Counted from the stretch's first letter, positions 44,336 through 57,391 are shown. The stretch is DNA of 64,000 nucleotides from Arctopsyche grandis (GCF_051622035.1 NC_135360.1:11708001-11772000); one strand, 5' to 3'. Program-made: numbers and translations. Notes: a model not told the origin generated them from the sequence alone.

Positions 44336-47300
44336 GATGAGTTGAAATTATAAAATGTCACAAAAGACGATTTGAATTATAAATCTTCAAAAGATAAATT
44401 TATATACATACATATACATATATATTATAATTAACCTATATCACGGTTTGATTCGAATTCATCAGTAATGAGAGGATACATATAAAGAACAATGCCATAA
44501 AAAGAAGTACAAATAGGACGGTAGTATGTAGTGTGTTTTAAGTGTAGCGAAATCAAAGCGTGTACCTTTTTATAGGCGAATCTTCCTCTTTCTTTGTTTC
44601 ATCAAAGCACCTTTGCATGGTGGGTACTGGCGCGTTGATTGCCTCTTTTTATTTTTATTGGATTGCTTTTCATATGCCCCGGGGATACGATTCTTGGAAG
44701 GGAGTTATGGGAGTCTTAAAGGCGTCCGTGGATTCCATATAGTCTTACCACCCCCCCTCCCCCTCACATTGCACACCTAACCACCCACTCGCCCCCTCTT
44801 TATACACACCGACTTTATTCTTACGGCACAACTCTCGCAAATTGTATTGCTTGACGTGAAATCACAGAAATACGCTTTGATGCCGTCTTAACTGAATAGG
44901 TACGTATCCTCTCTCGCGACCCTAAGCTACAAAGTCGTCTAATTTTCCGCTACGGAAAAAATCAAGCCCCAGCACCCGGCGAGCGACTCGACTTCGTTCG
45001 CGATTTGAATTAAAATCGAGCCAAATGTGGGACGACGCGGATGCTTTGTTTTTGTGGTGTTGTTGTTCTCCGAACAAAGGAAGCACGTGTGGGTAAAGAG
45101 CAGGTCAGGTCGCGAGATAAAAGCGCTCTCGAGGTAAACGTTATCTCGTGGGTTGAGCGCGTAGTACGTACGCGTTACGGGCCAATAAGAGCCGACCAGT
45201 TCCCGCAATTCTATTGGTTTGTGTTATCTAATTTTTTCAACATAAGAAGACGACGAAATGACAACGGAAAAGCCGTCAATGAAAGCTAGAGATAAGAGTG
45301 TGGTAAAGCGCGACGACTTGCTCGTCAGGGACGGAGAACGTTCACAACAAACAAGTGTGCAGTATGAGCGATAAGCGATATTTAGGAAATCAGTCGTTAA
45401 GTCATTGGAGCTATGTAGATATTTGACGTTGATTTTGATTTGTTCTTTGTTTGGTGTTGGGTCTTATGAACATTTTTTTTCGGAAAAATAAACGTCTTTT
45501 TAGATAAAGTCATATATTATCTAATATGTACATCTCTTTGGTAAAACAAGATATAAATACGTAAGTATAATATGCTTTAGAGTTTTGTTGGTAAAACCAC
45601 GAGACACCAGCGCGGATGCAAAAAACTGTCATACTTGGGTGCTTGCCAAAATTTTATCTCGTAGTAAGTGTTACTTCTATTGCATGGAACTTTTAGTTTC
45701 CGCGCACTTGTCATGTGAGCTTAGGCCTTTTGTTGTGATTTGGTTTAAAGCATAATTATTGTTAGAAGAGTCGAAAAAAAATGTTTAATTGAATATTTTT
45801 TTGGGATTTGTTTATACAATTGAACATTAGCAATTTTGCATAAATATTTGACAATGAATTTATGACATTGTAAAAGCTCTATGACATGATCGAGTTTGGG
45901 TAGCAATCCTGCGAGTTGGGACCGATTCGACCACGTTGGCGGCTACCACTTTACTTCCTTCTCCACTGACATTTTATGTACATAAGTAGCGTGCATTAAA
46001 TTACACCGTCACTTCGTTCATTTCGCCCTCATAGAATCAATGGATTTTCAAGAGATCTGATTTGTACATTTGTATTTAAATCGATTTTTTTTCTTGACTT
46101 TATATTTTAATTGCTTATTTGGTGATTTTCTTTGCTTATAAAAATATTTTATTTGTTTATTTGGTGATTTTCAAAATGACAAGCAAATATATGCATAGTA
46201 CATACATATATATATATTCGAGACTGAAAAAGTTCTGTGGGATTCGCCAGTCTGACTCCACATATATTTATTACCAGAGAATATATTAAAACTTTTCGTA
46301 GGTGAAGCATAAGTTTTAAACATTTTTATAAATGCGCTCAATTACATGCACAAGTTTCTTGTTCAAACAGTTTGAATCTATTGTGAGGGGATGCCACAGG
46401 TGTTGCGGTTTTGGGTTCACATACATATCTCTTGCGCCCCTACGCGCTTTCAAACTTTATCTAGGAAGGTGCATTCAATACCGAATTCGTAGTTTAAATG
46501 ACACAACTGGTTGATTGGATCTACCGCGAAAAATTACAATATGGAAAATTTTCGAATACAAAGCACCAAAATTGAATCGGTTTGATATGTGTGCGCGGAG
46601 ATGACCTCGGTGGTCAGCTTGATCCCCACTTGGTGAATTGTTATCTCTGGGTTCGACCCGGTCAAGGGTCGTCGGTGATCGGTGGCGGTCCAGCAGGTGG
46701 CCTTCGCCCTAATCGAATCCTACAGATACAATCTTCCAAATTAATTGTCCGAAATCGCAAAGCGGCCAGGTTCATAAATACTCGAATCCAAGCTAAGTAC
46801 TTATGTATGTACATGCATACATACAGATACAGAATAGAAAGAAAGGGAGTTTTGAATCTCGTTCAATTTTGGTACGAAAACGGCGCTGTGCGTAAATAAT
46901 TAATACCGGTCATTTTATTTGCAACCCCTCGAGCCCTCTGACCGCCGTTATCATGATTGAATTAAGTCGAGGACTGGTACAATGCTAACCCCCTCCCGTC
47001 CGGTAGCGTTGGAAGGTCTGCGACTGTGATTTACTGCCTCCCGCTTGCCAGGTACATCCCTTCCTTAGGTCAACTCGCATATATTTATTGCCCTATTAAT
47101 TATTACCTTGTGTATTTTATTGCTTCAGTCCAAAGGATAGTGATAGTGGACCGATTGTGCAAATTTCCAACAGAGGGGAGTATAGCAAAGCAGTGCCTAT
47201 TGCGGTTCAAGTCCTTTGCGTCATATTTCATATGGCAATGAGACTATAAAATAAATGAGTTCGAATAGTATTGGAATTTAAATATATAACTAGAAACTCA

Positions 47301-49254
47301 AGTACAAGTTAGGCAAGTTGGAAAAGAATATGTATGGAGGAAAACAATCTATTGTAGTATCAGTAGCATCCAGCTATTCGCATGTTCGTTTTGTGTAGGA
47401 ACACCTTTGGCGTGTTCAGACACGAGGGATTATTGTTCCGGAAGAGCCATAACACCGTCGTGATTGCCCCCCGACAAAGATGGCACTAAAACGACCCCGG
47501 AAAATAAAGCTTTCTTCGGCTAAAGGATTTGATGCGGGCCGCTCCTGCGTCTCCTTATCTCGGCCGCGTTCCGGCTGTATCCACCTTATCTTTAAGACTC
47601 GTTCCCGATTCCCGGAAGATGTTATACGGGGAACAGTGTCCCTTGAGGGAGCAATAAACGTGCGAGCACCTAAATATCCAACGAACAGCCAACACTTCCT
47701 TTGTTTCGTCAACGGCAAGGACGACCCAACACGCGAGGACTTTCCCCCTATCGGTACATACCTACCCACACGACCCACGTGAAAGTGAGCTAGAATAGAT
47801 TTTAGCTGTCTATAGGTATATATTTTAAAACGTACTCCACTTAGAACGTTGACGCTGATTAAAAAAATATAAAAGTATCAAACGGTCAGTATATGTATAT
47901 ATTGTATTTTATATACATATAGATATATACCAAGAAGGCCTAACCCCAATGTGCCTTCTTTGACAATTAATTACAAACATTTTAGCATTTTTATTACATA
48001 AATTTCTGTATTTCGAGAGGCTGAAAAACACGAAATTAACAATTAATTAATCCATAGAGACATCTATGGATTTAGACTTGTACATACATTTTTACATATT
48101 GTACATAAATCAAATTCAGATATTTGTGACAGCGGGTAGGTATAATTTTTGTCAATAAAATCAGATAAATTGGCAAACTCTGATAAGAAACGATCGACTT
48201 GGAGTCACAAATATCCAAGTCTGACCAGCAGTATTAAATATTAGCATGGGATCGAACCCGGTAACCTCTCGGTGCTAAACATAAACGCAACCACCGAGCC
48301 ATACTGCTGGCTGCCTGACGTGTGAAATTTACCTGGAACCAGTGACTGGATCTAAAATGCCACAAGATGAAAAGTTTGCGAGCTATGTACATACAATGTT
48401 TCAGTTCATAATGAAAGAAGAATTGAAGTCGTTTAAATGTTATATTATATTTCATATCACAGTCTATTATATGTATATGGAAAGCAGGCTAGTGAATTCG
48501 TATACATGATGATTGGTTTCTTATTAAAAGTACAGGCAAGTATTCTGGTAGTTGGAATGCAGTATTATCGCGGAAATTTGGAGATACATATAACAATTGC
48601 TAATTCAAAAACACCTTATTTGTGTTGAATCTTTAATTCTATGGATTGAAAATTTCCAGGTGATGTTGCGAGTATGTCAAAAGAATGTAGTCGGAGTGAT
48701 TCAGTGCAATAATCAAGAAGAGTAAATACCGTGTGTTTGAAATTCGATTATGAGCAGACACAAGCAAGACTTGCCGTGACTATCATAGAATTTCAGTTGA
48801 AGACATTTTAATGAATGGATCCACGGGGCAATCGAGACGTATTCTTTGGTTCAGAACGAATAAAATAATATGCGATCGATCTGAGTGTTGCCGTGGGGAG
48901 CAATATAGCCCGGAGCAAACTATCGGCGTTAACTTTATAGTCGGTAATATAGCATGTGCTCGGGGAAACCGAATCAGGGTTTATTTTCACCTCAGGCACA
49001 ATGGAGTATGGTGTTCGTACCTTGGATCATCATTCAGGGAGTTTTTCCTAGGCCAACGTCAAAATTGGATCGTCGCGCGATTGCTGACGATGGCAGATTG
49101 CAAATTATCATCCCCCTTTCTTCTACCCAAAAAAGTGGGCGAACTCTCGCCGGGGAGGTTATTTAAAGATTTTCCTTTTGGTTCAAGAGCGAGGTGAGTC
49201 GTTTGATGCGCAATCATTACACTGATTAAAATTTGACCCAATTATGCGCTTTTT
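44336..49254. promoter_or_regulatory. zfh1-upstream region with GC-rich islands
   Basis: AT-rich sequence alternates with islands of near-balanced composition at about 44930-45240, 46580-47010, 47410-47790 and 48820-49200. The island at 45100 has an inverted pair of GATA words (GAGATAA 45114, TTATCTC 45141). The one at 47500 has two TTATCT words 31 bases apart (47555 and 47586). Open frames of 100-130 codons in the islands run on both strands and carry no recognisable domain. Enhancer function for zfh1 is inference from position and composition. Confidence 0.3.
48046..48314 (-). mobile_element. tRNA-derived SINE, 3'-truncated copy
   Basis: On the minus strand the head reads CAGCAGTATGGCTCGGTGG with a clear B box GGTTCGATCCC, followed by the body phrase GACTCCAAGTCGATCGTTTC and GTTTGCCAATTTATCTGATT. 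It stops after CCATAGATGTCTCTATGG and lacks the ACTCGTCGC tail seen in the copies at 24943 and 49563. It is the best-preserved promoter head of the family in the window. Confidence 0.75.
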
Positions 49255-49450
49255 ACACTTTTCCTTAGCCTCATTCGAACATACATACATACATATGTAT
49301 GTTCGAACATATTCGAACAAGTTTATATAATAAATTGAACTTATATTACACTACACTTTTCCTTAGCCTCATTCGAACATACATACATACATATGTATGT
49401 TCGAACATATTCGAACAAGTTTATATAATAAATTGAACTTATATTACACT
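49255..49450. repeat. 98-base tandem duplication with internal palindrome
   Basis: Two essentially identical 98-base units, each starting ACACTTTTCCTTAGCC, abut exactly. Each contains the palindrome TTCGAACATACATA ... TATGTATGTTCGAA followed by a second TTCGAA. The lack of differences indicates a recent duplication. Confidence 0.9.
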
Positions 49451-49562
49451 ACATTTTTCTCGTGTGTAGATGCGTTGACTTTGATCGTCTTCAATTACCA
49501 TCTTAATTGAGTCTGATCTTAATCTGTCAGGCCTGATCGTAAGCTGAAAACACATATAAAAA

Positions 49563-50016
49563 CCAGCAGCGTGGACTAGTGGTTAGCATATTATGCTTTA
49601 GAGCGGAGTAGTCACGGTTTGATTTCCACTAGTACATATGTAGCTGTTAGCCAGACCTTGGTTTTTGACTCCAGGTCGATCGTTTCCTTTCCGAGTTTGC
49701 CATTTTTTCTGATTTTCATTGAAAGGCTTCCTGTAAATTTGACATTTCCTTTCCAATCTCTCTTGAAAATCTCAGTTATTCAATTATTCAGCGTCTTGAG
49801 GTGAGCCAATTACTATAATAAAATGCTGCAAAAATTTCTCCGTAGATATTCCTGTGTAAAAATGCTTGTATTAAATGTATTATTGTATTGTATCCATAGA
49901 TATATAATACACTGTATTATACATCTATGATTGTATATGTATTAGTACACTCGTCGCTTTGGAGCGATCTGTAAAGGAGAGTCTACATGTTTGATTGAAA
50001 TAAAATAAAATAAAAT
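49563..50016 (+). mobile_element. tRNA-derived SINE, full-length copy
   Basis: The element begins CCAGCAGCGTGGACTAGTGG, with an A box TGGACTAGTGG and a B-box-like GGTTTGATTTCC 35-40 bases further on. The body carries TTTTTGACTCCAGGTCGATC and GAGTTTGCCATTTTTTCTGA. It ends TACACTCGTCGCTTTGGAGC, then GATTGAAATAAAATAAAATA. At about 450 bases with an internal Pol III promoter and a simple tail it fits a SINE. Related copies or fragments lie at 24943, 48046, 56585 and 61510. Confidence 0.8.
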
Positions 50017-50059
50017 ATTATTCAATTCGAATATTTGTGAAGAGGTATTTTCAGTCTCT

Positions 50060-50645
50060 CATAAAGTCAAATGCTTTAATACTGTGAGGAAGTCCTACAT
50101 ATGTAGGTGCCTTGATCTCAAGAGAAAGACGACGCTAATCAAAAATCCGCAGAAGAATAGTAATGGCGTTAACGTCGATGATCAATCTGACAAAAATATG
50201 GAAAAATCTGTCTATAAATAGAAGAACGAAAATCCGTCTGGTGCGATCTCCGGTGATCCTCATTGCATTGTATGGAGTCGGGATATGGACGCTTAAAAAG
50301 AGAGAAAGGTTCATGTTAGATGCCTTTGAATTAATGTGGTGTTTGAACATCTCCATCCTCAAAAATCTGGGAGTTTTAGAGAGACTCTCCAAAATATGTA
50401 GAAGGACCCTTTCCTACCTTGGCCATATTGCCAGGAAGAACGTGGAAAGTCTAGAGATGATGTTAGTCGCTGGAATACTAGAGGAAATGTGAGCACGGGG
50501 ATGGACTCCCATAAGATGGTCAGATCAAATTAAAGAAGCGATCGTCACTAAACGTTACTTTCAACTTTGTACAGGACCTAGAGGAGTAAAGGCGGATCAC
50601 TGTATTCCAGATGAAATAAATTACTACGACGCTCAGCATTGAACA
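50060..50645 (+). mobile_element. Non-LTR retrotransposon remnant, second family
   Basis: The frame from 50163 encodes LTKIWKNLSINRRTKIRLVR, then ILIALYGVGIWTLKKRERFM and LSYLGHIARKNVESLEMMLV, and continues after a stop into WTPIRWSDQIKEA. The motifs TK-RL, LYG-W-L, F/YLGHI-R and RW-D are the C-terminal region of non-LTR reverse transcriptases. The AELMWCL region differs from the fragments at 43902 and 53505, so this is a different family. It is inactive. Confidence 0.65.
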
Positions 50646-53504
50646 AACGAGGAAGAAGAAGACTTTGGTAACCTACATACCTTTGGTTCAATAGATTCAA
50701 TTTATAAACTGACATTTCTATAAGGGAGGTTTGCATGGTAATATGGAATTAATAAATTCGTTAAGATCATTTTATAGAGAAACGCTTATTGAGGTTTTAT
50801 TACGATTTTTGCAAATTTCCAACTCTAGCGGGCGTTGCGTTTTTCTCTTTGGAAGATTGTAAAAGCGAACCCCACATTAAAATAAGTTGAAAACTTTTCA
50901 AGCGTTAATCAAGGAGACGCGACCGGTGGATTTTTTTCATTTATTTTTTTTATACATTCACTCACTACCTTTGAGATGGATTGTTTGAAGATCTACATAG
51001 ATACCTAGCATTAAGTATGAAAAGTACTCAACTGAATGGTTTGCGAATATTCCAAGCACTACATGAAATAAATTTACAATTACATATAAAATATCTACGC
51101 GTGAGAAATTTATACACCTATACGATGCGTACATATGTGCAAATTTAATTTAACCGCAGCGTCAAGGCGTTTTTGAATAATTATAAATGGATTGGAAACC
51201 ATTGTTCCTCGTGTGACCGCTGAACCTCCCCGCAGAATTTCCGACATTTTATCATTCGCGGGAAAGGTGGAATTGAAATAGGCGGTCCTAATGTATCCCC
51301 GCATGTCGACAATTCAACCGGGGGATTTATTTTCGTTTAAGTCACGTGAATATCGGCGAAAATGGAAATTCTTGCATAAATTTCGGTATTCGAGCGCGCG
51401 GGGAAGACCCGTATCGTATGCTCGTTCTTTGATTACACGATGGAATTAATATCGGAACGAGAATCATCCGCTCAATTTATAAAGAACCCATTACATAACG
51501 ATAATATCGTATTACGTACAGTATTATTTTTTCCTTATTTGACATGCACAACCTTTGGCGATAATAATGTGATAACAATTTTAAGAATTTTATTAGTAAA
51601 TTTGAAAATTCTAAGAAAATTCATACCAGTATTTTGAACATAGTGTATATTAAAAAAAATACTCGTAATTACAAATCAGATGATTGAATGGAATTTTAAA
51701 TTATATATCATTTGAATTAATTCAATTAAATAAACTTTATGTTTAAAACTTCTATTGGTAGGCGTTTTTAAGTATCTATGTATACGTGAACCTCTCAATA
51801 GGTACATATTGGTTTAAACACTAACCTGATGAATTGGAATCGCGTATACCGTCAAGTTAACTGAATCGATGTAAAATCAAGCCTCTTATAAATCGCTAAA
51901 GGAAAAAGTAAAGGAAAGTTCCGCAAAAGGAAAAAGTAAGAACAAAAAGAAAAATAGTGGTATTGTTAGAAATGTGATACATGATATAACGCCCTCTTAC
52001 ATTTTTACTATTTTAGTACTTAACCTAAGAAGCCTTAGAGCGAAAACACACTGAATCAAACAGCACCAGCACGTTATTGGCGTACCGCTGTGAAAAATCG
52101 GCATGGATTTTTTTTAGAAAAGTTTCTCTAACATTTCTTTAAATATGGGAATCACCGTTATTGCCAAATCTAAGCCAATAAAAGGTTTCACGTCTGAGTG
52201 CCATAGCATAGACTATGCGTGCTAGCGTTTTTTTTACATGTGCAAAACTATCTAAAAATAGCACGTGCTGCGTGCCTCTTTGTGTTTTTTACCCTTAATC
52301 CAATGCAATCATTATAGATTGGCCTAACTGGTTTAATACGTAAAATTGAAATATGAATCAAAATGTATCATAGAGTGTTTGAGTACATATAATATACAAG
52401 GGCAATATATACAGATAGACCTTTATAAACATTAAAAAAAAGGATACAGATAAATGTGGTGAGTAGGTATATTCTATTGATTTTGAGGAGAAGGGCGGGA
52501 CAGTTTTAATTGCCGAAACCATATTTCCAGATACGCGGGTGGCTCACGGGTCCAATTGTGCGGAGGGACTTTTCATAATAATAATGCATTTTTAATTCTC
52601 GAACTAACGACGTTTCCATCAAAGTGCCAGGCGTTATTAGCCCTACGCGCCGGGGAAGAATGGGGAATAGAAGGCGGGCGTGTCGCACCAGAGGAAAGAA
52701 AGAAAGGCATGGATGAAAAAGAGGTGGATCTGGGGTGGGGTAGGTGGGTCGGATGGGACAGAAAAAAGCAAACGAAACGTACAACGGGGCCTCGGCGAAG
52801 AAGAAAGGGGTGGAAGAAAAACACAAAGGGTGAACGAATCACAGTTGCGGTCCGAGGAGAGCGGAACGGAGCTCTAGGTGAAGCGGCCCCCGCCGTTCGC
52901 GGGAAAGTAGACGAAGAAGAGTTTCCATTAATTACTTCTAATTAAATTCCCCCGCCGTAATTACTTTATATCCGGGCGGGCCGCGGGAACAGCGTGGTTC
53001 GGTCGGCCGTGAATAATTTCCCGGGAAATAAAAAGAGACGAGCGGCCCCCGGGAGCCGATAAAATTTGCATCGACTTCGAATCCGGCGAATTAGCGACGA
53101 TAGCCGATACACTATGGCCAATAGATATTCAATACTGAAACATTCAATAGATGAGATGACAAAATAATAGTCTAATTAGCATGGTCGATGCAGAAAAATA
53201 AGCAAAACTTAAAGATATGAAATTTTTGCTAGATTCATTCAAACGGTTTCAGAGAAAAATATCAAAATTTAAAGTGAATGAAGTACTATCGATTGAGAAT
53301 TGAATTAATTTTTAAAAAATTTCGAGTGTTCATTATCTATTTTACTATTTACTTTTTACAATTTACTATTTTACTATTTTATTTATTTATTTTACTATTT
53401 TTTATGTATTTATAATATCGTCTTATTTTGATGTGTGTTTATGGTATAATAGGAAAAAAAGCTCAAAAACCTAATTTATCATAGGTTAAACTAACCTAAC
53501 ATAT
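50646..53504. promoter_or_regulatory. zfh1-upstream region with islands at 51160 and 52500
   Basis: An island at about 51160-51440 contains AACCGCA (Runx-like) and CACGTG. A stronger island at 52500-53110 has three TAATTA homeodomain words in 35 bases (52929, 52939, 52958) next to GGGCGGGCCGCGGG and ATTTGCAT. Overlapping open frames on both strands at 52506-52945 are low-complexity products of purine-rich sequence. No gene is recognised. Enhancer function is inferred. Confidence 0.35.
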
Positions 53505-53935
53505 AATATATGAACGCTGTATGCTTGGCATAACGAGAGATAGGAAATGGAATACAAGGGTGAGAAGTATGAGAAGCAGAGATCGGCGGACAAATTGCTT
53601 TTGCCCATTAAAAATGGTTCACTATTGTCAATTGCTATTGTTAAGCAAGAGAGCAAAAAAAAAAGGTCGACATATTGGAGCGAGAGCAGAGAATGAAATG
53701 GAAATGGGTGGGTCACGTAGTTGGATGAATGGACGAAAGGTAGACAAGAGAAGTGCTGGGATAGTACCCGACAGAAAGGATGAAAGTAAAAAAGCTGCAA
53801 TGAAGATCGGTGGATTAAATAAGAAAAATCTTTAGGGTGTGATGGATGAGAGTTGCGCAAAACAGAGACGAATGGAAGCGTGTTTGAGAGACCTTCGTCC
53901 ATCAGTGGATGGTAGGTAGCTGTAAATAATGATGA
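53505..53935 (+). mobile_element. Non-LTR retrotransposon remnant (sister of 43902)
   Basis: The frame reads ERCMLGITRDRKWNTRVRSM, is interrupted at about 53588 by a 75-base repeat that also occurs at 60005, and resumes with words such as GGWIKKNL and DESCAKQRRMEACLRDLRPS. The order matches the 43902 fragment. A GATGATGATGA run follows, as is common at the 3' ends of such elements. Confidence 0.6.
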
Positions 53936-54093
53936 TGATGACTTATGATGAGCATGTGTGAATGTTTTAGCTGAATCGGTTGAGCGGCTTATGAGATAAA
54001 AATAATCCAAACAAAAAAAAAAAATAGACGAACGGCAGATACCTGTCAAACTAAATAAAAGCATTTAAAAACATCAAGGAGAGGGTCACTGAG

Positions 54094-54291
54094 CAGTGGC
54101 GTGCTGCAGAAATATCCCTGTTCTTATCGCACAGTCTCATTTACGTATGCGCGAGCACGTGCATCCTGTATACAATGATAGAAGATACAGGATACACGAT
54201 ATGACGTCACATAGTCCCCTTGTTTCCTACTCGCGCACATGTAAGTAAAGCTGTGCGATAAAAATGGGAAGATTTTAACGGCATACCACTG
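54094..54291. mobile_element. hAT-type foldback MITE
   Basis: The ends CAGTGGCGTGC and GCATACCACTG are inverted repeats, and a perfect 8-base duplication, TCACTGAG, flanks the element at 54086-54093 and 54292-54299. The interior palindrome carries a diverged version of the GCGCGAG-AGGA core seen at 6319, 16979 and 38312. It is 198 bases long. Confidence 0.9.
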
Positions 54292-54479
54292 TCACTGAGC
54301 ATATGTATATGTGTAATTGGAATGTGATCAATGAAGCTGTCAGATTCAAAACTTTCGTATAAAATATATTTGTATTAAAAAATATCAAAGTGAAAGTGTA
54401 TTTGTAAATAGAAAGTTGAAAAATATAAAATTAATTTCATATAAATTTTATTGCATGACTTTTACGACCACTCTGTGCG

Positions 54480-55720
54480 TCAGAAATAAGACTTCACCGG
54501 AATAATAAGGATCCGAAATGAAATGATAATAATAAAACAGATATTTACTTTTTGTACCGGATGCCGTTCCGGAAATCGATTCAATTAAAAGACACCGAAA
54601 ATCATTTACGGCACCGACTGAGTGCCCAAGATAGATTTACGCGGAATAATTAAAGGATTCGTGTCAAAAAGTTAAAAATTAAGAATTCGGAAATCTTTTC
54701 ATTAATTGCGGAAACGGGAGGACGGGGGGGGGGGGAGAGTTGGGGGTGGGACGAGGCGAAACGGTTGATTAGAACGCGGATGTTGATACTAAATTAGGCG
54801 AGGGGATTGAAATCTTAGGGGTGTAAAGAGGTGGTTATTTCAAGAAGGCGAGGAATAGATAACAAACGATACTAACTTTCATTAGAATCAGGGATGCTGA
54901 ATTTTATAATTCGCTGTATTTATATGGAAAGTTTCGTTGATTTATCAAACCCCGTTTCCTCGAAGGACGGAAATCTATCGACGCATAAAACGAAACATAT
55001 GTATATAATAAAATCATTATTAAATTTTACATAGATATTGTATAAGTTATTATTATAATATAAAATTTTTAATTAGTGAGCATTTTAGTCGGCGATTATT
55101 TGTAACACGGTCGCGAGCATATATGCTCGTAAAATATTCAGTTTGGTTTATATGATGAAGAAATTTTAAATGAAAGAACATTAAGAAAAGTTTAAACTGA
55201 ATATTTTATGAGCATAAGAATGAATGGCCGACTTTATGATAATTTCCATTTCAGTTAAATGTTGTAGTTGTTTACACCTGACGCAATTCCTACTGAGGTG
55301 AAAAGAAAAGGGTTTTAATGACAGTTTTATCATTTCTAAAATTGTGGAGGAATTAAGACCGGAAAATGTGAAGGGATCTGAAAAAGGGAGCGGGGTGAGT
55401 TTGAAACGGAAAATCTTTTCTTAAAGATTGACGCAAGCGGTGGGTAAAGGGGTGCCGAGGCAAAGATCGCGAGGGCGGCTCGTCGACTCCGACCGGAGGG
55501 GGGCTGGGGGGTGTTTTTAATTAATTTATTTTATTATTTTTGCACTCCGTTCAGTCTTTATTCGGGGCCCCGGCCGCCGTGTTGGTTTTATTGAGGAAAT
55601 TCTCAAGTAATTAGTCTTTTATTATTATATTATTTTTCTCCACGGTAGAGGGTGAGGTATAAGTGGGTGGTTGGAGACGGGAGGTTGGCGGGGGGGGGGG
55701 GGGTAAGTGTGTCACTGCTA
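54480..55720. promoter_or_regulatory. zfh1-upstream region with G-runs
   Basis: Islands at 54540-54850 and 55370-55720 are separated by AT-rich sequence. They contain uninterrupted G runs (12 at 54724, about 14 at 55690), GGGGCCCCGGCCGCCG and AGTAATTAGTC. There is no open frame with recognisable protein. The balanced composition between repeats suggests constrained sequence. Function is unknown. Confidence 0.3.
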
Positions 55721-56579
55721 CTGTGCGGCACTTGGCAGCAATTTAAATTTGAGGATTTTACGATCGCTTAAAATTAATATCGCGTTAATGTTGTGTTTTA
55801 TAGCGTCATAATTTTTTTATGATATAAATGTGACAGTGACGAAAGTGAACTGCGCCAAAGCCTTATTATCGCAATGTGCAAAATTGTACACGTGGAAAAA
55901 ATATTAATTAATTTATTTACATATATCAAAATCATACACCTTTCTTCTTTGAATTCCTTTCCTATAGGTGGTTGAACAATATATGTATGTATATATGTAC
56001 ATATATGTATGGATATAAAAGGAACATTAATTACGTTAAGAGTCAATTCCTCAAAAATTCTACCAATTTGAAATGCTCACCTCACGTCACCTCTTGAAAA
56101 TTTTAAAAATTTTTCAGGGGACTATTTTTAAGCATTTCTTGAGTATAGGGCGGACGGTAATTAGGGCAAATAACAAATAACAATAAATGCTAAACAGTGT
56201 TGAATGCAAAAGAGTAACAAAAAAAATTTTCTAAAAAGTTAACAACAAAAATAGTGCCTCAAAAACAAATTGCCATTATGACCATCTGATGTCTAGCAAG
56301 TGAGATTTGCAAGATTTTTTAAGTTTTATTTTATGTTTTTAAAAGACGTGGAAATATATATGTACTACTAGAAAGGCTAGACATAATCACATAATAAAAA
56401 TAATTTAATTTATATTTACCTTTAATTTATATTTATATTTACCATGGTGTCATTACAGGTTTTGACTCGATACCTATGTAAATATGTCTAAATTTGTACA
56501 TATTTACTTTTAATAAATTTATAACATTATTATAATATATTTAAAATTATATTCAAATAATGATGACAAATGAGGATAG

Positions 56580-56665
56580 GCTGTCAATTTATTTGGAACC
56601 GTTTAAACAATAAAATCAGATAAATTTGCAAATTTGGTCGAAACGATCGACCTGGATTCATATGA
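56580..56665 (-). repeat. SINE fragment
   Basis: The segment with AATAAAATCAGATAAATTTG, GAAACGATCGACCTGGATTC and the preceding GGAACCGTTTAAAC matches the body of the tRNA-derived SINE family (copies at 24943 and 48046). Head and tail are missing. Confidence 0.55.
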
Positions 56666-57391
56666 ATTTAACCACAGCTTGAAATTAAGATTCTACAGTT
56701 ATGAATCAAATATTTCAATCAGATTGTTTTCAGTATGGAGAAAAATAAGCGATTCTATTGGACAGCTGTGATGCTCTGACCAATAAAAATCGCGTATTTT
56801 AGGATTCTAGATTAATAATTTGTTTACGGAAAATTATATTAAATGGAAAAAACATAGAATACGCTTGTTAAATATTCAAAAAGATACGTCTATTGCAATC
56901 ACACATAAAATTTTCTTCAGTTGTGCGATTTATAGTCGACGTTACATTTGCAAAACTATTGAATAGTAAGGGCTTTTAGCATTTCTTTAGTTTTTCCCTT
57001 TTATTATTATTTTAGCAAGAGTTATGTGCACCCTAAGCGTGACCAAAAATATGGGTCGCAGCTTCCGCCTGTCTGATTAAAAACATTTTTCATTCGGCGC
57101 GCACGGCGCTGCGATACAATTCATAAACCTTTGGCGCTTGCGAACTTTTCAACGAGAAAACTTTCGGGAAAACTTTTTTGACGGGCACACAAAATAATAT
57201 GCGGACAAAACAACGGAAAATGCGTGCAGAAAAAAATACCTTTTGAAAATCCGTCTCGCAAAAAAAGCAAAAAAATAATGTATGGAAGAAACTTGTCGGA
57301 CATAAATCGTTGATGAATCTTTTTCGCCCTCAAGACGACCTAAACGATTTTATCAATATGTGATTGAATAATAATTTAATGTGACATCATT

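Noticed and set aside
47416-47782. Opposed 100 and 120 codon frames
   Set aside because: They overlap on opposite strands, show no domain, no splice signals in frame and no conserved motif. The block is better explained as a GC-balanced non-coding island.
52506-52945. Overlapping 89-129 codon frames rich in Lys/Arg/Glu or Pro/Phe
   Set aside because: Low-complexity translation of purine-rich DNA on both strands, with no recognisable family.
53486-54064. 192-codon minus-strand frame
   Set aside because: It lies antisense to a non-LTR retrotransposon fragment whose sense strand gives recognisable reverse-transcriptase C-terminal words, so it is a shadow.
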